Source: Thermogemmatispora sp.
GTDB lineage: Bacteria; Chloroflexota; Ktedonobacteria; Ktedonobacterales; Ktedonobacteraceae
Direction of reading: 5' to 3'
NCBI RefSeq assembly: GCF_019683635.1
Contig: NZ_JADGIA010000001.1
Location: 1 to 64,000, forward strand
Length of the DNA: 64,000 nucleotides
Shown piece by piece: positions 29,785 to 38,007 of this stretch (positions are counted from its first letter, which is position 1; every line of letters starts with the position of its first letter). Under the pieces are notes generated by a model, which worked only from the letters and a program-made list of their open reading frames with translations, made no database searches and was not told the DNA's origin. Position numbers and translations under genes: made by a program.

Positions 29785-30122
29785 CTGTAGTCGCTCGTAG
29801 TGCGTCTCTTCTCCTCACTGCCACTGGGTCCCTAGCCCCTGGCACGCCCTCGCTGGAGCAGGGAGAGGGGTGAGCAAGAGCGCCTATCGCCCCGATCGAC
29901 CTTGCTCCTCCTCGTGCAGGCCACGGGGCTGCTGTTTACTCACTTGACTGATTGATCGCTCGTTCGCTCGCTGTGCTCTCCTTCTCCGCTCTGAGCCGTG
30001 TCTTCCCTTCCATCCCCTTTGCGTAACTCAGGCTTATGCCTTGACTCACTCTCTGCTCCGCTTGCTGATCTGGCTCTCTGTCCCTATTTCCCTGTCTCTT
30101 CTCCCAGGCCAGGGAGCGGCGT
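29785..30122. other. Intergenic between convergent genes
   Basis: A 338-bp gap. It shows 4-nt periodic DNA (TGACTGATTGATCGCTCGTTCGCTCGCT region, 29945-29975) and pyrimidine-rich runs. No gene and no strong hairpin is visible. Confidence 0.4.
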
Positions 30123-31607
30123 TCAATTGTTCCCTCCCCTGCTGCGCAGGGCTGGCCAGAGGTTGCAGGCCAGGCAGAGGACTGTGGCCAGTCCTGATGG
30201 ACCCGACAGAGCGAAGAGCAGGTTCAGGAGCAGGGAGCTGCCGGACCAGAGGCTTCCCAGCGGCGAGGCCAGAAGCAGGGGAAAAACACGCAGGATGGTG
30301 GCCAGGTTGCCGAGCCAGAGGGTGGCCGCTACCAGCCGGGGCGAGGTGATCTTGCCGCCGGAGAAACCTGGGATCATGCGCGGAGCGATGCCGCAGATGA
30401 GCAGGGTGATGAAGCCCATTGCCAGGCCGTGGCGTGGCACGTCGAGACTGAAGGGAAGCGGGCTGCCCCAAAGCAGGATGAGGCCCGCGCTGATAAGCAG
30501 GAGGGCTGAGAAGAAGGCCCATAGATAGGCGCTGGCGATCAGGGCGACGAAGGGGCCATAAGCCTGGCTTTGCTGGGCAGTGTGGCGACGATAGGAGCGT
30601 GCCAGGGCTTCTGGTGACGGGGAAAGGGCCGCGACGTGGGCCGGTAGCCGTCCACGCCGGCGCATCATGCTGATAAAGATAGTAACAAAGCCAGCGATGA
30701 CGCCGCCCATCAGCAGCAGGCCAGGCCCTTCGAGGAAACGAAGCGGCCAGGTGGTCGCAGCTGACGCCACGTCGGCTCCGTTGGCGAGGCTCAGGCCCAG
30801 GCAGAAGAGGAGCAGCCCAAGCCCATAGCCGCCGGCCAGCGGCCAGAGGATAGGTCGCGGGAAGGCTTCCAGCCCGGCGTACATGGGAAGCGACTGAGCA
30901 GAGACGGCCAGGGCGAAAGAGATGAGGAAGCCGAAGAGGCCGAGGCTGACGTTAAGGTCGTCGCCAGGCTGGGGAGCGAGGCCGCCCTGAGTGGCCGCCT
31001 GCAGCATATTGACCAGATTCAGGATGGCCGCCACCGTTAGGGCGAGCGCAGCCAGGCTGATAAAGGGAGCAATCCCTAAAAAGGCTTTGCGTGTACTCAA
31101 GGCTGGACCACGCCGCAAGAGTAGGAGGTATTCAGCAGCGGCCAGCAACAAAGCCAGTCCCTCGCTGCCGCCGCTCACCACAAGCGCCAGCCTCCAGAGG
31201 AGAGGGACAGGACCGGTCAGGGTGAGCAGCGGCTGGGCCAAGGCGCGCAGGAGCAGGCCACCAGTCTGCAGACCGAGAATCCAGGGCACCAGCCGCGGTA
31301 GCGGGAGAGCCGTGCCGCGCAGACGTGGCAGGAAATGGAAGGAGACGCCGATGACGAAGAGCGCCGCCCAGCCATAGAGCTGGAGATGGCCATGCGCCTG
31401 CACCAGGGCGCTCCACCAGGCCGCAACTGCGAGATGCAGGGCCTGGGTCACCGTCAGTATGGCAGCCAGCAAGAACCCGCCGCCGCTGCCGATGAGGAGG
31501 GAGGCGCGCAACACTGGAGAGACAAGCTTGAACGGCTCTTGCGGTCTTTCGCGCTCCCTGCCGGCACTAGCTGCACCCGCCGAAGAGGTAGCCTCTGCCG
31601 CAGACAT
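30123..31607 (-). CDS. NnrS-like polytopic membrane protein
   Basis: 494 residues with about 12 hydrophobic helices. Two His-containing helices read LVQAHGHLQLYGWAALFVIGVSFHFLPR and RHGLAMGFITLLICGIAPRMIPGFSG, which match the NnrS family and resemble heme-copper-oxidase subunit I helices. NnrS proteins are heme-containing and counter nitrosative stress. The start codon shares one base with the cupin stop (TGATG), so the two are translationally coupled. The order cupin then NnrS-like, beside DUF2249 genes and a Crp/Fnr gene, points to nitric oxide or low-oxygen physiology. No nitrite or NO reductase is in the window. Family assignment is by motif only. Confidence 0.75.
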   Translation of the reverse strand: MSAAEATSSAGAASAGRERERPQEPFKLVSPVLRASLLIGSGGGFLLAAILTVTQALHLAVAAWWSALVQAHGHLQLYGWAALFVIGVSFHFLPRLRGTALPLPRLVPWILGLQTGGLLLRALAQPLLTLTGPVPLLWRLALVVSGGSEGLALLLAAAEYLLLLRRGPALSTRKAFLGIAPFISLAALALTVAAILNLVNMLQAATQGGLAPQPGDDLNVSLGLFGFLISFALAVSAQSLPMYAGLEAFPRPILWPLAGGYGLGLLLFCLGLSLANGADVASAATTWPLRFLEGPGLLLMGGVIAGFVTIFISMMRRRGRLPAHVAALSPSPEALARSYRRHTAQQSQAYGPFVALIASAYLWAFFSALLLISAGLILLWGSPLPFSLDVPRHGLAMGFITLLICGIAPRMIPGFSGGKITSPRLVAATLWLGNLATILRVFPLLLASPLGSLWSGSSLLLNLLFALSGPSGLATVLCLACNLWPALRSRGGNN

Positions 31608-32080
31608 CAGCCCTCACCTCCTCCGGGCCTGCGCTGCGGCTCGCTGGCAGGCCCCTCTGCAGGGGGGGCGACGGCCTGGATCTGGGCTATCTTGCCTTCT
31701 GCGCTGGCCGCGATCAGGGTGATCAGGAAGACGCTATCCTGTAGTGCTTCAACGCTATGGGCCACGCGCGGCTCCAGATGCAGCAGTGTTCCCGCTCGCA
31801 TGCTGATGCGCTCGTGCTCCAGCGTGAACATGAGGTGTCCGCTGATGACCTGGATAAAGGCTTGATAGCTCGTACGATGCTCGTCTAGCTGCTGCCCTTC
31901 CTGCAGGGCGAGCAGCAGCAGGCGCCCCGTGGCGCTTTCCCAGAGCACTCGCACCGCTGACCCCTCGCTGCGGAAGGTTGCTGAGGACGCCAGATCGAAG
32001 ACCCTGAAATGGCTCGTGGCCTCTGGCTCCTCAGCAGCGCGACTTGCCTGGCTGGTGTTGGCCTGCTCCTGTTGCTCCAT
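31607..32080 (-). CDS. Cupin-domain protein
   Basis: 157-residue single-domain cupin. The beta-barrel region runs from about residue 45 to 125. The first motif is weak (DEHRTSYQAFIQVISGHLMFTLE, one His), and the second reads HLEPRVAHSVEAL. With few His/Glu ligands it may bind no metal or a weakly held one. An acidic Gln/Ala-rich N-terminus and a Pro/Gly-rich C-terminus flank the barrel. Similar small cupins accompany DUF2249 and NnrS genes elsewhere. It overlaps the next gene by one base. A TTGACA lies at 32138-32143 on the minus strand, but a matching -10 (GAGGAT) is poor. Confidence 0.8.
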   Translation of the reverse strand: MEQQEQANTSQASRAAEEPEATSHFRVFDLASSATFRSEGSAVRVLWESATGRLLLLALQEGQQLDEHRTSYQAFIQVISGHLMFTLEHERISMRAGTLLHLEPRVAHSVEALQDSVFLITLIAASAEGKIAQIQAVAPPAEGPASEPQRRPGGGEG

Positions 32081-32162
32081 CCTGTCTGGATGCCTCCTTC
32101 CCGTTGCTTAGACTATCCTCCCGGTGATCATCTCTGCTGTCAATCGGTAATTCAGAGGGAGA

Positions 32163-32405
32163 TCAGCCAGCGCGCTTGATAATGCGAATGATCCACTCCT
32201 CTGGCCCCTGTTGCTCCGGTATCCAGTCGAAAGCCTCTGGATATTCGGCCATCAATTGATAGCGCAAAGGGGCGGGATCGTGGTCGTTGATCAGGCGCAG
32301 CGCACTACCTGGCTGGAGCGCCTCCAGGCGGCTGAAGATGAGCGGATGACGCTCACGCGGTATGATCGTGCGCACGTCGAGCGTTTCGGCAACGTTGTCA
32401 CTCAT
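32163..32405 (-). CDS. DUF2249 protein
   Basis: Single-domain 80-residue DUF2249 protein. Recognisable blocks: LDVRTIIPRERHPLIFSRLEAL at the start, LRLINDHDPAPLRYQLMAEYP in the middle (the conserved NDHDPxPL motif), and EWIIRII at the end. The domain has a TusA-like small alpha/beta fold and is repeatedly found with hemerythrin, cupin and denitrification genes. Its biochemical role is not established; redox or metal-sulfur handling is suspected. It lies at the head of a minus-strand series with the cupin and NnrS-like gene, separated from the cupin by 82 bp. Confidence 0.85.
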   Translation of the reverse strand: MSDNVAETLDVRTIIPRERHPLIFSRLEALQPGSALRLINDHDPAPLRYQLMAEYPEAFDWIPEQQGPEEWIIRIIKRAG

Positions 32406-32629
32406 GCTTGAGCTTCTTCCTCCTGATGTATCTACAAAAAGGCGACGATCGATCTAGCTATCATGAGCCAGGGACAGTGGTGCCCTTCCGGCCAGTAGCG
32501 GAGGCTTGTCCGCTGGAGACAGAAGGCTAGCTGTTCTGCCGGGAGCATCACAACTGGGACTATACCCCCTGGGCGAACGAGCTATCCTCTCTGTTCTGCC
32601 TCCAAGTATGGCAGCCTGGCCACGAAAAT

Positions 32630-32675
32630 ACCGTGACTTTTGTCGCAGCTTAGCTGCCCTCCTGCACGCTATACT
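32630..32675 (+). promoter_or_regulatory. Candidate Crp/Fnr-type site and -10 of the DUF59 gene
   Basis: CCGTGACTTTTGTCGCA contains an imperfect dyad GTGAC-TTTT-GTCGC (centre about 32639.5). A TATACT lies at 32670-32675, predicting a start near 32682, so the dyad centre falls around -42, the normal class II activator position. Nearly the same sequence occurs before the Crp/Fnr gene at 34957. The rest of the 32406-32807 gap shows no gene. Confidence 0.5.
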
Positions 32676-32807
32676 TGCCCGTGAGGTGACGGTGAGCCAC
32701 TGCTGCTCCGCCCCCTTGCCTGGACTGCTTCGTCCTGTGTGGGAAGGCGGAGCAGCGCCCTCTGTAGGCGCTCTCTCTGCTAGCAAAACTGAGCCAGAAA
32801 GGGGCTG

Positions 32808-33140
32808 ATGGCAACCATGCTTGATGAGAAGACAATTGAACGGGTCAAGCGGGAGATTTACGAAGCACTGCGCAGCGTGGATGATCCCGAGCTGGGGGTC
32901 AATCTTGTCGATCTCGGTTTGATTTACGGCCTTCACTTGACGCCGGACGGCTTTGTGACGATCCGCATGACTCTTACCACGCCCGGCTGTCCCATGCATG
33001 AGTCGCTGGCGGACGGCGTCGGGGCGGCGCTGGCCCATATTCCCGAGCTAACGGGCGGCGAGATCGAACTGGTCTGGGAACCGCGCTGGACACCCGAGCG
33101 CCTGACCCCCGAAGGAAGACGCCTGTTGGGACTGGCCTGA
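32808..33140 (+). CDS. DUF59/MIP18-family metal-sulfur cluster protein
   Basis: 110-residue protein of the MIP18 (PaaD/SufT-like) family, which helps assemble or deliver iron-sulfur clusters. Blocks: ALRSVDDPELGVNLVDLGLIYGL (the DPE signature) and MTLTTPGCPMHESL, holding the conserved Cys in TPGCP. AAAGGGG lies close to the ATG; a second ATG at 32817 is possible. It is the only plus-strand gene among minus-strand DUF2249/NnrS-like genes. A client heme-copper or Fe-S enzyme in this locus is plausible but not seen. Confidence 0.9.
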   Translation: MATMLDEKTIERVKREIYEALRSVDDPELGVNLVDLGLIYGLHLTPDGFVTIRMTLTTPGCPMHESLADGVGAALAHIPELTGGEIELVWEPRWTPERLTPEGRRLLGLA

Positions 33141-33174
33141 CCAGCTAAGTCGCCAGGCTGGTTCCAACAGGCGT
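33121..33174. terminator. Hairpin between convergent genes
   Basis: CGCCTGTTGG pairs exactly with CCAACAGGCG, with more pairing inside (GGCCTG with CAGGCT). It overlaps the last codons of the DUF59 gene and stops 13 bp short of the opposing gene's stop. Symmetric and U-less, it may terminate both transcripts. Confidence 0.5.
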
Positions 33175-33186
33175 GCCTGTCGAGGG

Positions 33187-34548
33187 CTAGCTGCGTAACG
33201 TGCTCAGCTTCCATTCCAGGTGGCGCACCACACCGAGCACATTGGCGGCTGCTCCCACCAGGCTCGCCCCGACCAGGGCCGCGCCCAGGCGCATCAGCAG
33301 GCCATCCCAGGCGAGGAGTGTGGCGGGCAACAGCAGCACCAGCCCCCCGTTGAGCAGCCAGAAGCTGATCCAGGCCAGGCGCTCGTGGACCAGCTCGCGC
33401 ATCAGCGGTACCTTCTGATGGCCGACCAGCGGTCCATAGCGACTATGCCAGACGAGAAAGGGAACGATCTTGTAGAGGTAGCCAACTATGCTCTGCCCTG
33501 TCCAGCCGACGAGCAGGCAGAGCACGAAGGCAACAGGCCAGGCAGGCAATGCACCCCCCATCGCGATCAAGATAGGCAAGGCTATTGCCGCGATCAGCAG
33601 CCAGATGAGGGCCGCACTACTGTGATACTGGGTCACGTCCAGGGGACGCCGCCGCCGCCGACGCAGCATGCGCCAGTAATCCCAGCCAAAGAGCCAGACG
33701 CTGAGTGTGAGTAACACCGCCCCCAGTAGCGTCAGCCAGATCTCGCTCCCCAGCAGGCCGAGAGCCAGCCCAATGATCCCCAGATTCAACAGCCCTAGCA
33801 CGACCCAGCCCAAATGATCATTGTGATCGTGCACCAGCGCGAAGAGGCGCACCAGCGTGTAGGAGACGCCTACCAGCATATTCGTCAGCCAGCCAGCCAG
33901 ACCCAGGGTCACATGAATCGGCAGGACCAGCAGCGCCCCCAGGCCCAGAAAACCATAGACGAAGTTGAGAGCCGCCGTCAGGCCGAGCGCAACAACCAGG
34001 CCAAGGTAGAGCAGGGCGGCGAAGAGGTAGAAGCTCGTCAGCGGGCGCTTGCTAGCCTGGAGCAGGGTTGTAGCCAGAATGGCCACATAGCAGAGCACTG
34101 CCACGATGACCAGTGAACCCCCGAGCACGAGCAGCCCGGGAAGAAAGAACCAGAAGCCGCTCAGCAGCACCAACACCCCGGCCAGATAGAGAGGATAGAC
34201 CACGGGAGTCAGAGCTTTGAGGCGCAGGGGCGTGACGGCAATCACTGGCGTGAGCTGCTGCGAGGCTCCCAGGATGGTCATAGTCAGCCAGCCGAGCGTC
34301 ACCGTGTGGACAAGGGCCAGGACGTGGGGCTGACCGCGGTTGATGAGAGCCTCGGGCAACACGAATGGTAGCAAGAAGCCGGCTAGAGCGGCCAAACAGA
34401 TACCGGTAACCAGAAACGGCAAAGGTATCCCGAGCGGCACACCGCGGCGCCCCATCATCCCGGGCAATCCGCCGGCCTGCTGGTCTGTAATCCTGAAGGC
34501 GCCAGCCCGGGCGCCTGCTCCAGGGGGTCCGCCGGCCATTGGCATCAT
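33187..34548 (-). CDS. Heme-copper/NnrS-like polytopic membrane protein
   Basis: About 454 residues from the ATG at 34548, which has AGGTG six bases upstream; the track's longer N-terminus runs through the DUF2249 gene and is rejected. About 12 TM helices. His residues fall at helix positions typical of subunit-I-like proteins: QPHVLALVHTVTLGWLTMTILGAS, LPIHVTLGLAGW, and LYKIVPFLVWHSRYG. A basic Arg cluster (MLRRRRRRPLD) sits in a cytosolic loop. It looks like a second, divergent member of the NnrS/CcoN superfamily. The cytochrome oxidase Tyr-His crosslink motif is not evident, so terminal oxidase activity is unlikely. Downstream partner of a DUF2249 gene in one operon. Confidence 0.7.
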   Translation of the reverse strand: MMPMAGGPPGAGARAGAFRITDQQAGGLPGMMGRRGVPLGIPLPFLVTGICLAALAGFLLPFVLPEALINRGQPHVLALVHTVTLGWLTMTILGASQQLTPVIAVTPLRLKALTPVVYPLYLAGVLVLLSGFWFFLPGLLVLGGSLVIVAVLCYVAILATTLLQASKRPLTSFYLFAALLYLGLVVALGLTAALNFVYGFLGLGALLVLPIHVTLGLAGWLTNMLVGVSYTLVRLFALVHDHNDHLGWVVLGLLNLGIIGLALGLLGSEIWLTLLGAVLLTLSVWLFGWDYWRMLRRRRRRPLDVTQYHSSAALIWLLIAAIALPILIAMGGALPAWPVAFVLCLLVGWTGQSIVGYLYKIVPFLVWHSRYGPLVGHQKVPLMRELVHERLAWISFWLLNGGLVLLLPATLLAWDGLLMRLGAALVGASLVGAAANVLGVVRHLEWKLSTLRS

Positions 34549-34573
34549 TGTTATCACCTGCCTTGCTGCGCGC

Positions 34574-34855
34574 TTATTGTCCTGTGGGGATCTCCTGGCG
34601 CGTGAAGCGTACCACCCATTCATTGGGAGCCAGACAAAGTGTCTCGTGGCTGAAACCGCGCCCGCCGAGCACTCCATAGAGCGGTACTGGCTCAAAGGGA
34701 GCCACAATCACCAGCGTTTCACCTCTCTTCAGCGGCGTGGCCGCCTCCATGATTCGCACAAAAGGTTCATCGCCGCGTTCCAGATCAGGGCGCACGTCCA
34801 GCAGGGCTGTCGCCTGCTCGCGCCAGATCTGGGCCTGTTCCTGGTTCGCGTCCAT
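34574..34855 (-). CDS. Second DUF2249 protein
   Basis: About 93 residues if started at 34855 (MDANQEQ), with AAAGGAGG just ahead; the ATG at 34891 would add 12. Core pieces: ALLDVRPDLERGDEPFVRIMEAATPLKRGETLVIVAPFEPVPLYGVLGGRG, matching DUF2249 with the FEPVPL version of the conserved turn, and EWVVRFTRQ at the end. It is the first gene of a two-gene operon with the polytopic protein 25 bp downstream. It is divergent from the Crp/Fnr gene. Confidence 0.85.
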   Translation of the reverse strand: MDANQEQAQIWREQATALLDVRPDLERGDEPFVRIMEAATPLKRGETLVIVAPFEPVPLYGVLGGRGFSHETLCLAPNEWVVRFTRQEIPTGQ

Positions 34856-34956
34856 AAGCCTCCTTTCCGGCTCGGTAAGATTGCCGGCCATCTCACATTT
34901 ACTTGCCCCGTCAATCGGCGCTACAATTCTGAGTGTACAGCTCGGGATAGGCTGTC

Positions 34957-34977
34957 ACCGTAACTTTTGTCGCATCT
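34957..34977. promoter_or_regulatory. Second copy of the 21-bp motif
   Basis: CCGTAACTTTTGTCGCA matches the sequence upstream of the DUF59 gene at 19 of 21 positions. It lies in the 176-bp divergent gap between DUF2249 and Crp/Fnr, 55 bp before the regulator start, so it could serve autoregulation or activation of the opposite operon. Confidence 0.5.
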
Positions 34978-35031
34978 GGCAAGCACACCGGTGAGTTGGC
35001 TTCTTTGGCCGGCAGCGAATGCGAGAAGAAG

Positions 35032-35727
35032 ATGGCAATCGATATTGAGGCGGTACGCCGCATACCGATGTTCGCCGCGTTAGGAAGCGAGGAGCTGGCG
35101 CGCGTGGCCGCGGTCATCAGAGAGCGGCGCTACGAGCGCGGTGAGTTGATCATCATGGAAGGAGATCGTGGCGGCGCGCTGTATTATGTGCAGAGCGGGC
35201 TGGTTAAGGTCTTCAAGCTCTCGCCTGAAGGCAAAGAGCAGGTATTGCGCCTGATCAGCGCTGGTTCTACCTTCAATGACGTGCCGGCGCTGGATGGCGG
35301 CCCCAATCCTGCGAGCGTGGCCGCGTTAGAGCCGAGCACCGTCTATAGCATTGGCCGCGAAGAGCTGCGCCGACTGATCAGAGAGCGGCCAGCGGTGGCA
35401 GAGGGGGTAATCGCCGCCCTGGCGCTGGCTCTACGCCACCTGGTGGGCCTGGTTGAGGACCTCTCGTTCCGCCATGTCACGGCGCGGGTAGCGCGCATCC
35501 TCTTGGAACAGGAGCGGGCCCTGGCCGAGGGCCGTCAGGCACGCCGCCTGACTCAGCAGGAGATGGCCGCCATCGCCGGCACCGCTCGCGAGGTCGTGGG
35601 GCGCGCTCTCAAAGAGCTAGAGGCCGCCGGGGCGATCTCCGTTCGGCATGGGCGCGTACACATTCTCAGCCAGGAGCGTCTGCAGCTCCTGGCCGGCAGC
35701 GGCCCTGGACTGATGCCGGCCTTGTAA
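35032..35727 (+). CDS. Crp/Fnr-family transcriptional regulator
   Basis: About 231 residues from the ATG at 35032 (the track's TTG start is unsupported). N-terminal cyclic-nucleotide-binding fold (MFAALGSEELARVAAVIRERRYERGELIIMEGD, then YVQSGLVKVFKLSPEGKEQVLRLISAGSTFNDVPALDGGPNP), the long dimer helix, and a C-terminal winged helix (RLTQQEMAAIAGTAREVVGRALKELEAAGAI). No N-terminal Cys cluster is present, so it is not an Fe-S FNR. A heme-binding or ligand-sensing type (DNR/CooA-like) is possible given its neighbours. Likely regulator of the adjacent NnrS/DUF2249/DUF59 genes; that link is inference from divergent position and the shared motif. Confidence 0.9.
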   Translation: MAIDIEAVRRIPMFAALGSEELARVAAVIRERRYERGELIIMEGDRGGALYYVQSGLVKVFKLSPEGKEQVLRLISAGSTFNDVPALDGGPNPASVAALEPSTVYSIGREELRRLIRERPAVAEGVIAALALALRHLVGLVEDLSFRHVTARVARILLEQERALAEGRQARRLTQQEMAAIAGTAREVVGRALKELEAAGAISVRHGRVHILSQERLQLLAGSGPGLMPAL

Positions 35728-36012
35728 GCTCCTCCTCCGCGCGCTGGCGAAGAGAGAAGCGCAGGCAGTCGACCCTGCCGGGCCGCTTCAGTCAGTGCTC
35801 CAGCTGATCCTGGCTGGACCACTGACTGTGCCAGTGCCCAGCGCTTGTCAAGGCTGGCTGGCATCAGCCACAATGGATAAGGGAGGCCACACGACACGAT
35901 GCGGAGTCGGAGCGCGCTCCTCTCCTGGCAAGACAAGGTCGACCTGTTACCAGACCAGACCTGATCGGCCAAAACTCTCGTCCACTGGCACCACAAGAGA
36001 AGGGGTGACCGC

Positions 36013-36567
36013 ATGCTAGAGCAACGTGAAACGCGGACCATCAACGGGGTGACGCTTGCCCTGATGCAGGGCAACATTGTCGAGGTAGAGGCAGATGCCA
36101 TTGTGAACGCCGCCAACTCAGCCCTGGCCGGAGGCGGGGGAGTCGATGGGGCCATCCATCGCGCCGGCGGCCCGCAGATCATGGAAGAATGCCGCAAGAT
36201 TGGCGGCTGCCCCACCGGCAGCGCCGTGGTCACTACGGCAGGACGACTGCGCGCTAAATACGTCTTTCACGCCGTTGGCCCCATCTATGGAGTCGATCGC
36301 GATGCTCCGCGTCTACTGGCCAGCGCTTATCAACGCTGTCTCGACCTGGCCGAACAGTACGGCCTGCAGAGCATCGCCTTTCCCTCGCTCAGCACCGGCG
36401 CCTATGGCTATCCGCTGGACGAGGCCGCGCCCATTGCCCTGCGCACCATCATTGCTCACCTGCAAAAGCCGACCTCGCTCAAGCGCGTTATGCTGGTGCT
36501 CTACGGAGAAGAGGCTTATAGAGCCTATGCCCGGTCCCTCGCTGCGCTGCTGCCCGCTCAAGGGTGA
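36013..36567 (+). CDS. Macro-domain ADP-ribose hydrolase
   Basis: Single macro domain of 184 residues. Signature blocks: DAIVNAANSALAGGGGVDGAIHRAGG (ADP-ribose binding and catalytic loop), GSAVVTTAGRLRAKYVFHAVGP, and IAFPSLSTGAYGYPLDEAAPIAL. This is the YmdB/MacroD-like class that hydrolyses O-acetyl-ADP-ribose and removes mono-ADP-ribose from proteins; the NAAN Asn and the GGGGVD loop are intact. AAGGGG precedes the ATG. Solitary gene; convergent with the lipoprotein gene, 11 bp between stops. Confidence 0.95.
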   Translation: MLEQRETRTINGVTLALMQGNIVEVEADAIVNAANSALAGGGGVDGAIHRAGGPQIMEECRKIGGCPTGSAVVTTAGRLRAKYVFHAVGPIYGVDRDAPRLLASAYQRCLDLAEQYGLQSIAFPSLSTGAYGYPLDEAAPIALRTIIAHLQKPTSLKRVMLVLYGEEAYRAYARSLAALLPAQG

Positions 36568-36578
36568 ATGAAGCAGCA

Positions 36579-37163
36579 TCAGCTCTCTGCGCTTGTCGGT
36601 GAGGCTGAGCGCGCGGGCAGGAGAATATCGCCCTCAGCGCCGCAGCCGACAACGCGGTAGCGACCGCGCTCCATCGTCACAGCGCGACAGCTATAGCTGG
36701 CCGCTGGGCGTGGGGGCGAGGGAGCAATAAAAATGGTTGTGGCATCGCTGAGCAGGCAGTGCCCCTGCCGGCGCTCAAGGCGAAAATGATGGATGAAGCC
36801 GCTGTCGACCTCGATGCGGGTATAGTCCAGACGGGCCGGCTGGCAGTGCAGAAAAGCCTGGAGCAAACAGGCCTCTGCGGGGAGCGGGTTCTCGCCACGC
36901 GGACTGCTTCCCTGGGCCCCGACGCCGTGAATGCTGCCGCAGTTGAGAGACTGTGACGACTGGGGAGTCGAAGCAGTGGTAGTCGCCGGCCTGCCCGGCT
37001 GGCTCTGGACCGGCCCATTCCCGGCGGCCCCATCGGTGGCCTGGGCCGCGCTGGTGCAGGCAACGAGCAGCATAAGCATCATGGCCCAGCTCAGACGGCG
37101 CAGCCTGGTCAACCAGGCGCTGGCTGGCAAAGATCTCTGGTTTGGGCAGTGGACGCTCTCCAT
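36579..37163 (-). CDS. Probable lipoprotein, function unknown
   Basis: 194 residues. An unusually long N-region (MESVHCPNQRSLPASAWLTRLRR) is followed by a hydrophobic stretch and a lipobox (LMLLVAC), so Cys36 would be lipidated and the rest displayed outside. After a Ser/Thr/Pro/Gln-rich tether, a domain of about 115 residues holds five to six Cys (LNCGSIHG, EACLLQAFLHC, GHCLLSD, SYSCRAV, VGCGAEG), probably disulfide-bonded. I recognise no family. A shorter start is possible. A G6/C6 hairpin lies in its upstream leader at 37211-37226. Confidence 0.7.
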   Translation of the reverse strand: MESVHCPNQRSLPASAWLTRLRRLSWAMMLMLLVACTSAAQATDGAAGNGPVQSQPGRPATTTASTPQSSQSLNCGSIHGVGAQGSSPRGENPLPAEACLLQAFLHCQPARLDYTRIEVDSGFIHHFRLERRQGHCLLSDATTIFIAPSPPRPAASYSCRAVTMERGRYRVVGCGAEGDILLPARSASPTSAES

Positions 37164-37210
37164 CCTCCATAACCTCCTTGGCTACCCTATCGGCGTACAA
37201 CGGCATCCTT

Positions 37211-37226
37211 GGGGGGAGATCCCCCC
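37211..37226. promoter_or_regulatory. G6/C6 hairpin upstream of the lipoprotein gene
   Basis: GGGGGG-AGAT-CCCCCC, 48 bp before the lipoprotein ATG. A CCTAGT/ACTAGG dyad (37234-37264) stands next to it. It could be a leader hairpin of the minus transcript, or a plus-strand terminator (ATCTTTT follows), although no plus-strand gene ends here. Confidence 0.35.
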
Positions 37227-37333
37227 ATCTTTTCCTAGTTGCTCTTCGAGAGGGAGGGACTAGGTCCCTGCTACCAAAGAGACGCGCGCGCCGCTCAGAA
37301 GTTCCCATTCTCGGCTCAGACTCAGCTTCGCTC

Positions 37334-37363
37334 TTGTTTTTCTCGGGCCATGCGCGCTATAGT
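37334..37363 (+). promoter_or_regulatory. Candidate promoter of the small membrane gene
   Basis: TTGTTT, 18 bp, TATAGT. It predicts a transcript start near 37370 and a leader of about 150 nt before the gene at 37524. Confidence 0.4.
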
Positions 37364-37523
37364 TAGGGGCGAGTTGAGTCTCCCCGTCCACTTTGCACCA
37401 TCACAACAAGAAGCTTATTGAAAGGACGCAACCACCGGTGGCTTCATCAGGCTGACCCGGCCCGGCCCGATCCCCGGCGCCGCAGAGCCTGGTGTGGTGA
37501 CCAACGGTTGCGCTAGGCATACA

Positions 37524-37922
37524 ATGGCACAGGTTTTCATCACACTCCACTATTGGAACCAGTTTCTGGTCCTGGCGACAGGCGCTATCACAACCATCTG
37601 GGGCTTTATCCTCTTCTTCACGAAGAGAACCGAGACCCTCAATCCGGCCTGGCGCATTGCCCTGATTGTGACAGGCTGCGTCGCGGCTCTACAGGGCCTG
37701 CTCGGAATCATCATGGTCATCATGGGGCTGCGTCCTGGAACCGGCACGGGCCTCTACTGGCTCCATTATGTCTATGGAGCCATTGTCGTCTTCATCCTGC
37801 CTGTGGCCCTCACCTATAGCTCCAGCGGCAAAAACGTCCGGCGCGATGTGCTCATCTTCAGCATTGCCACCCTCATTCTCGTCGCGGCGGCCATTCGGGC
37901 CATGATGACCGGACCTGCCTGA
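37524..37922 (+). CDS. Four-helix membrane protein
   Basis: About 132 residues from the ATG at 37524 (MAQVFITLHYWNQFLVLATGA). Four TM helices fill most of it (about 10-30, 40-65, 75-93, 103-122), joined by short basic loops. A His-Tyr-Trp at the start and the LYWLHYVYGAIVVF helix carry His residues that could in principle bind heme, but no family is recognised. The track's GTG at 37494 adds ten residues without a ribosome site. The neighbour downstream is SbcD, 85 bp on. Confidence 0.7.
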   Translation: MAQVFITLHYWNQFLVLATGAITTIWGFILFFTKRTETLNPAWRIALIVTGCVAALQGLLGIIMVIMGLRPGTGTGLYWLHYVYGAIVVFILPVALTYSSSGKNVRRDVLIFSIATLILVAAAIRAMMTGPA

Positions 37923-38007
37923 TCTGGTCTGAAGCTGCGGTTCTTCAAAACCATCTGGCGAGGGGCAGCAGTACAGAAAGCGAGCAGCCTAGGGAGGAGT
38001 CATCAGC

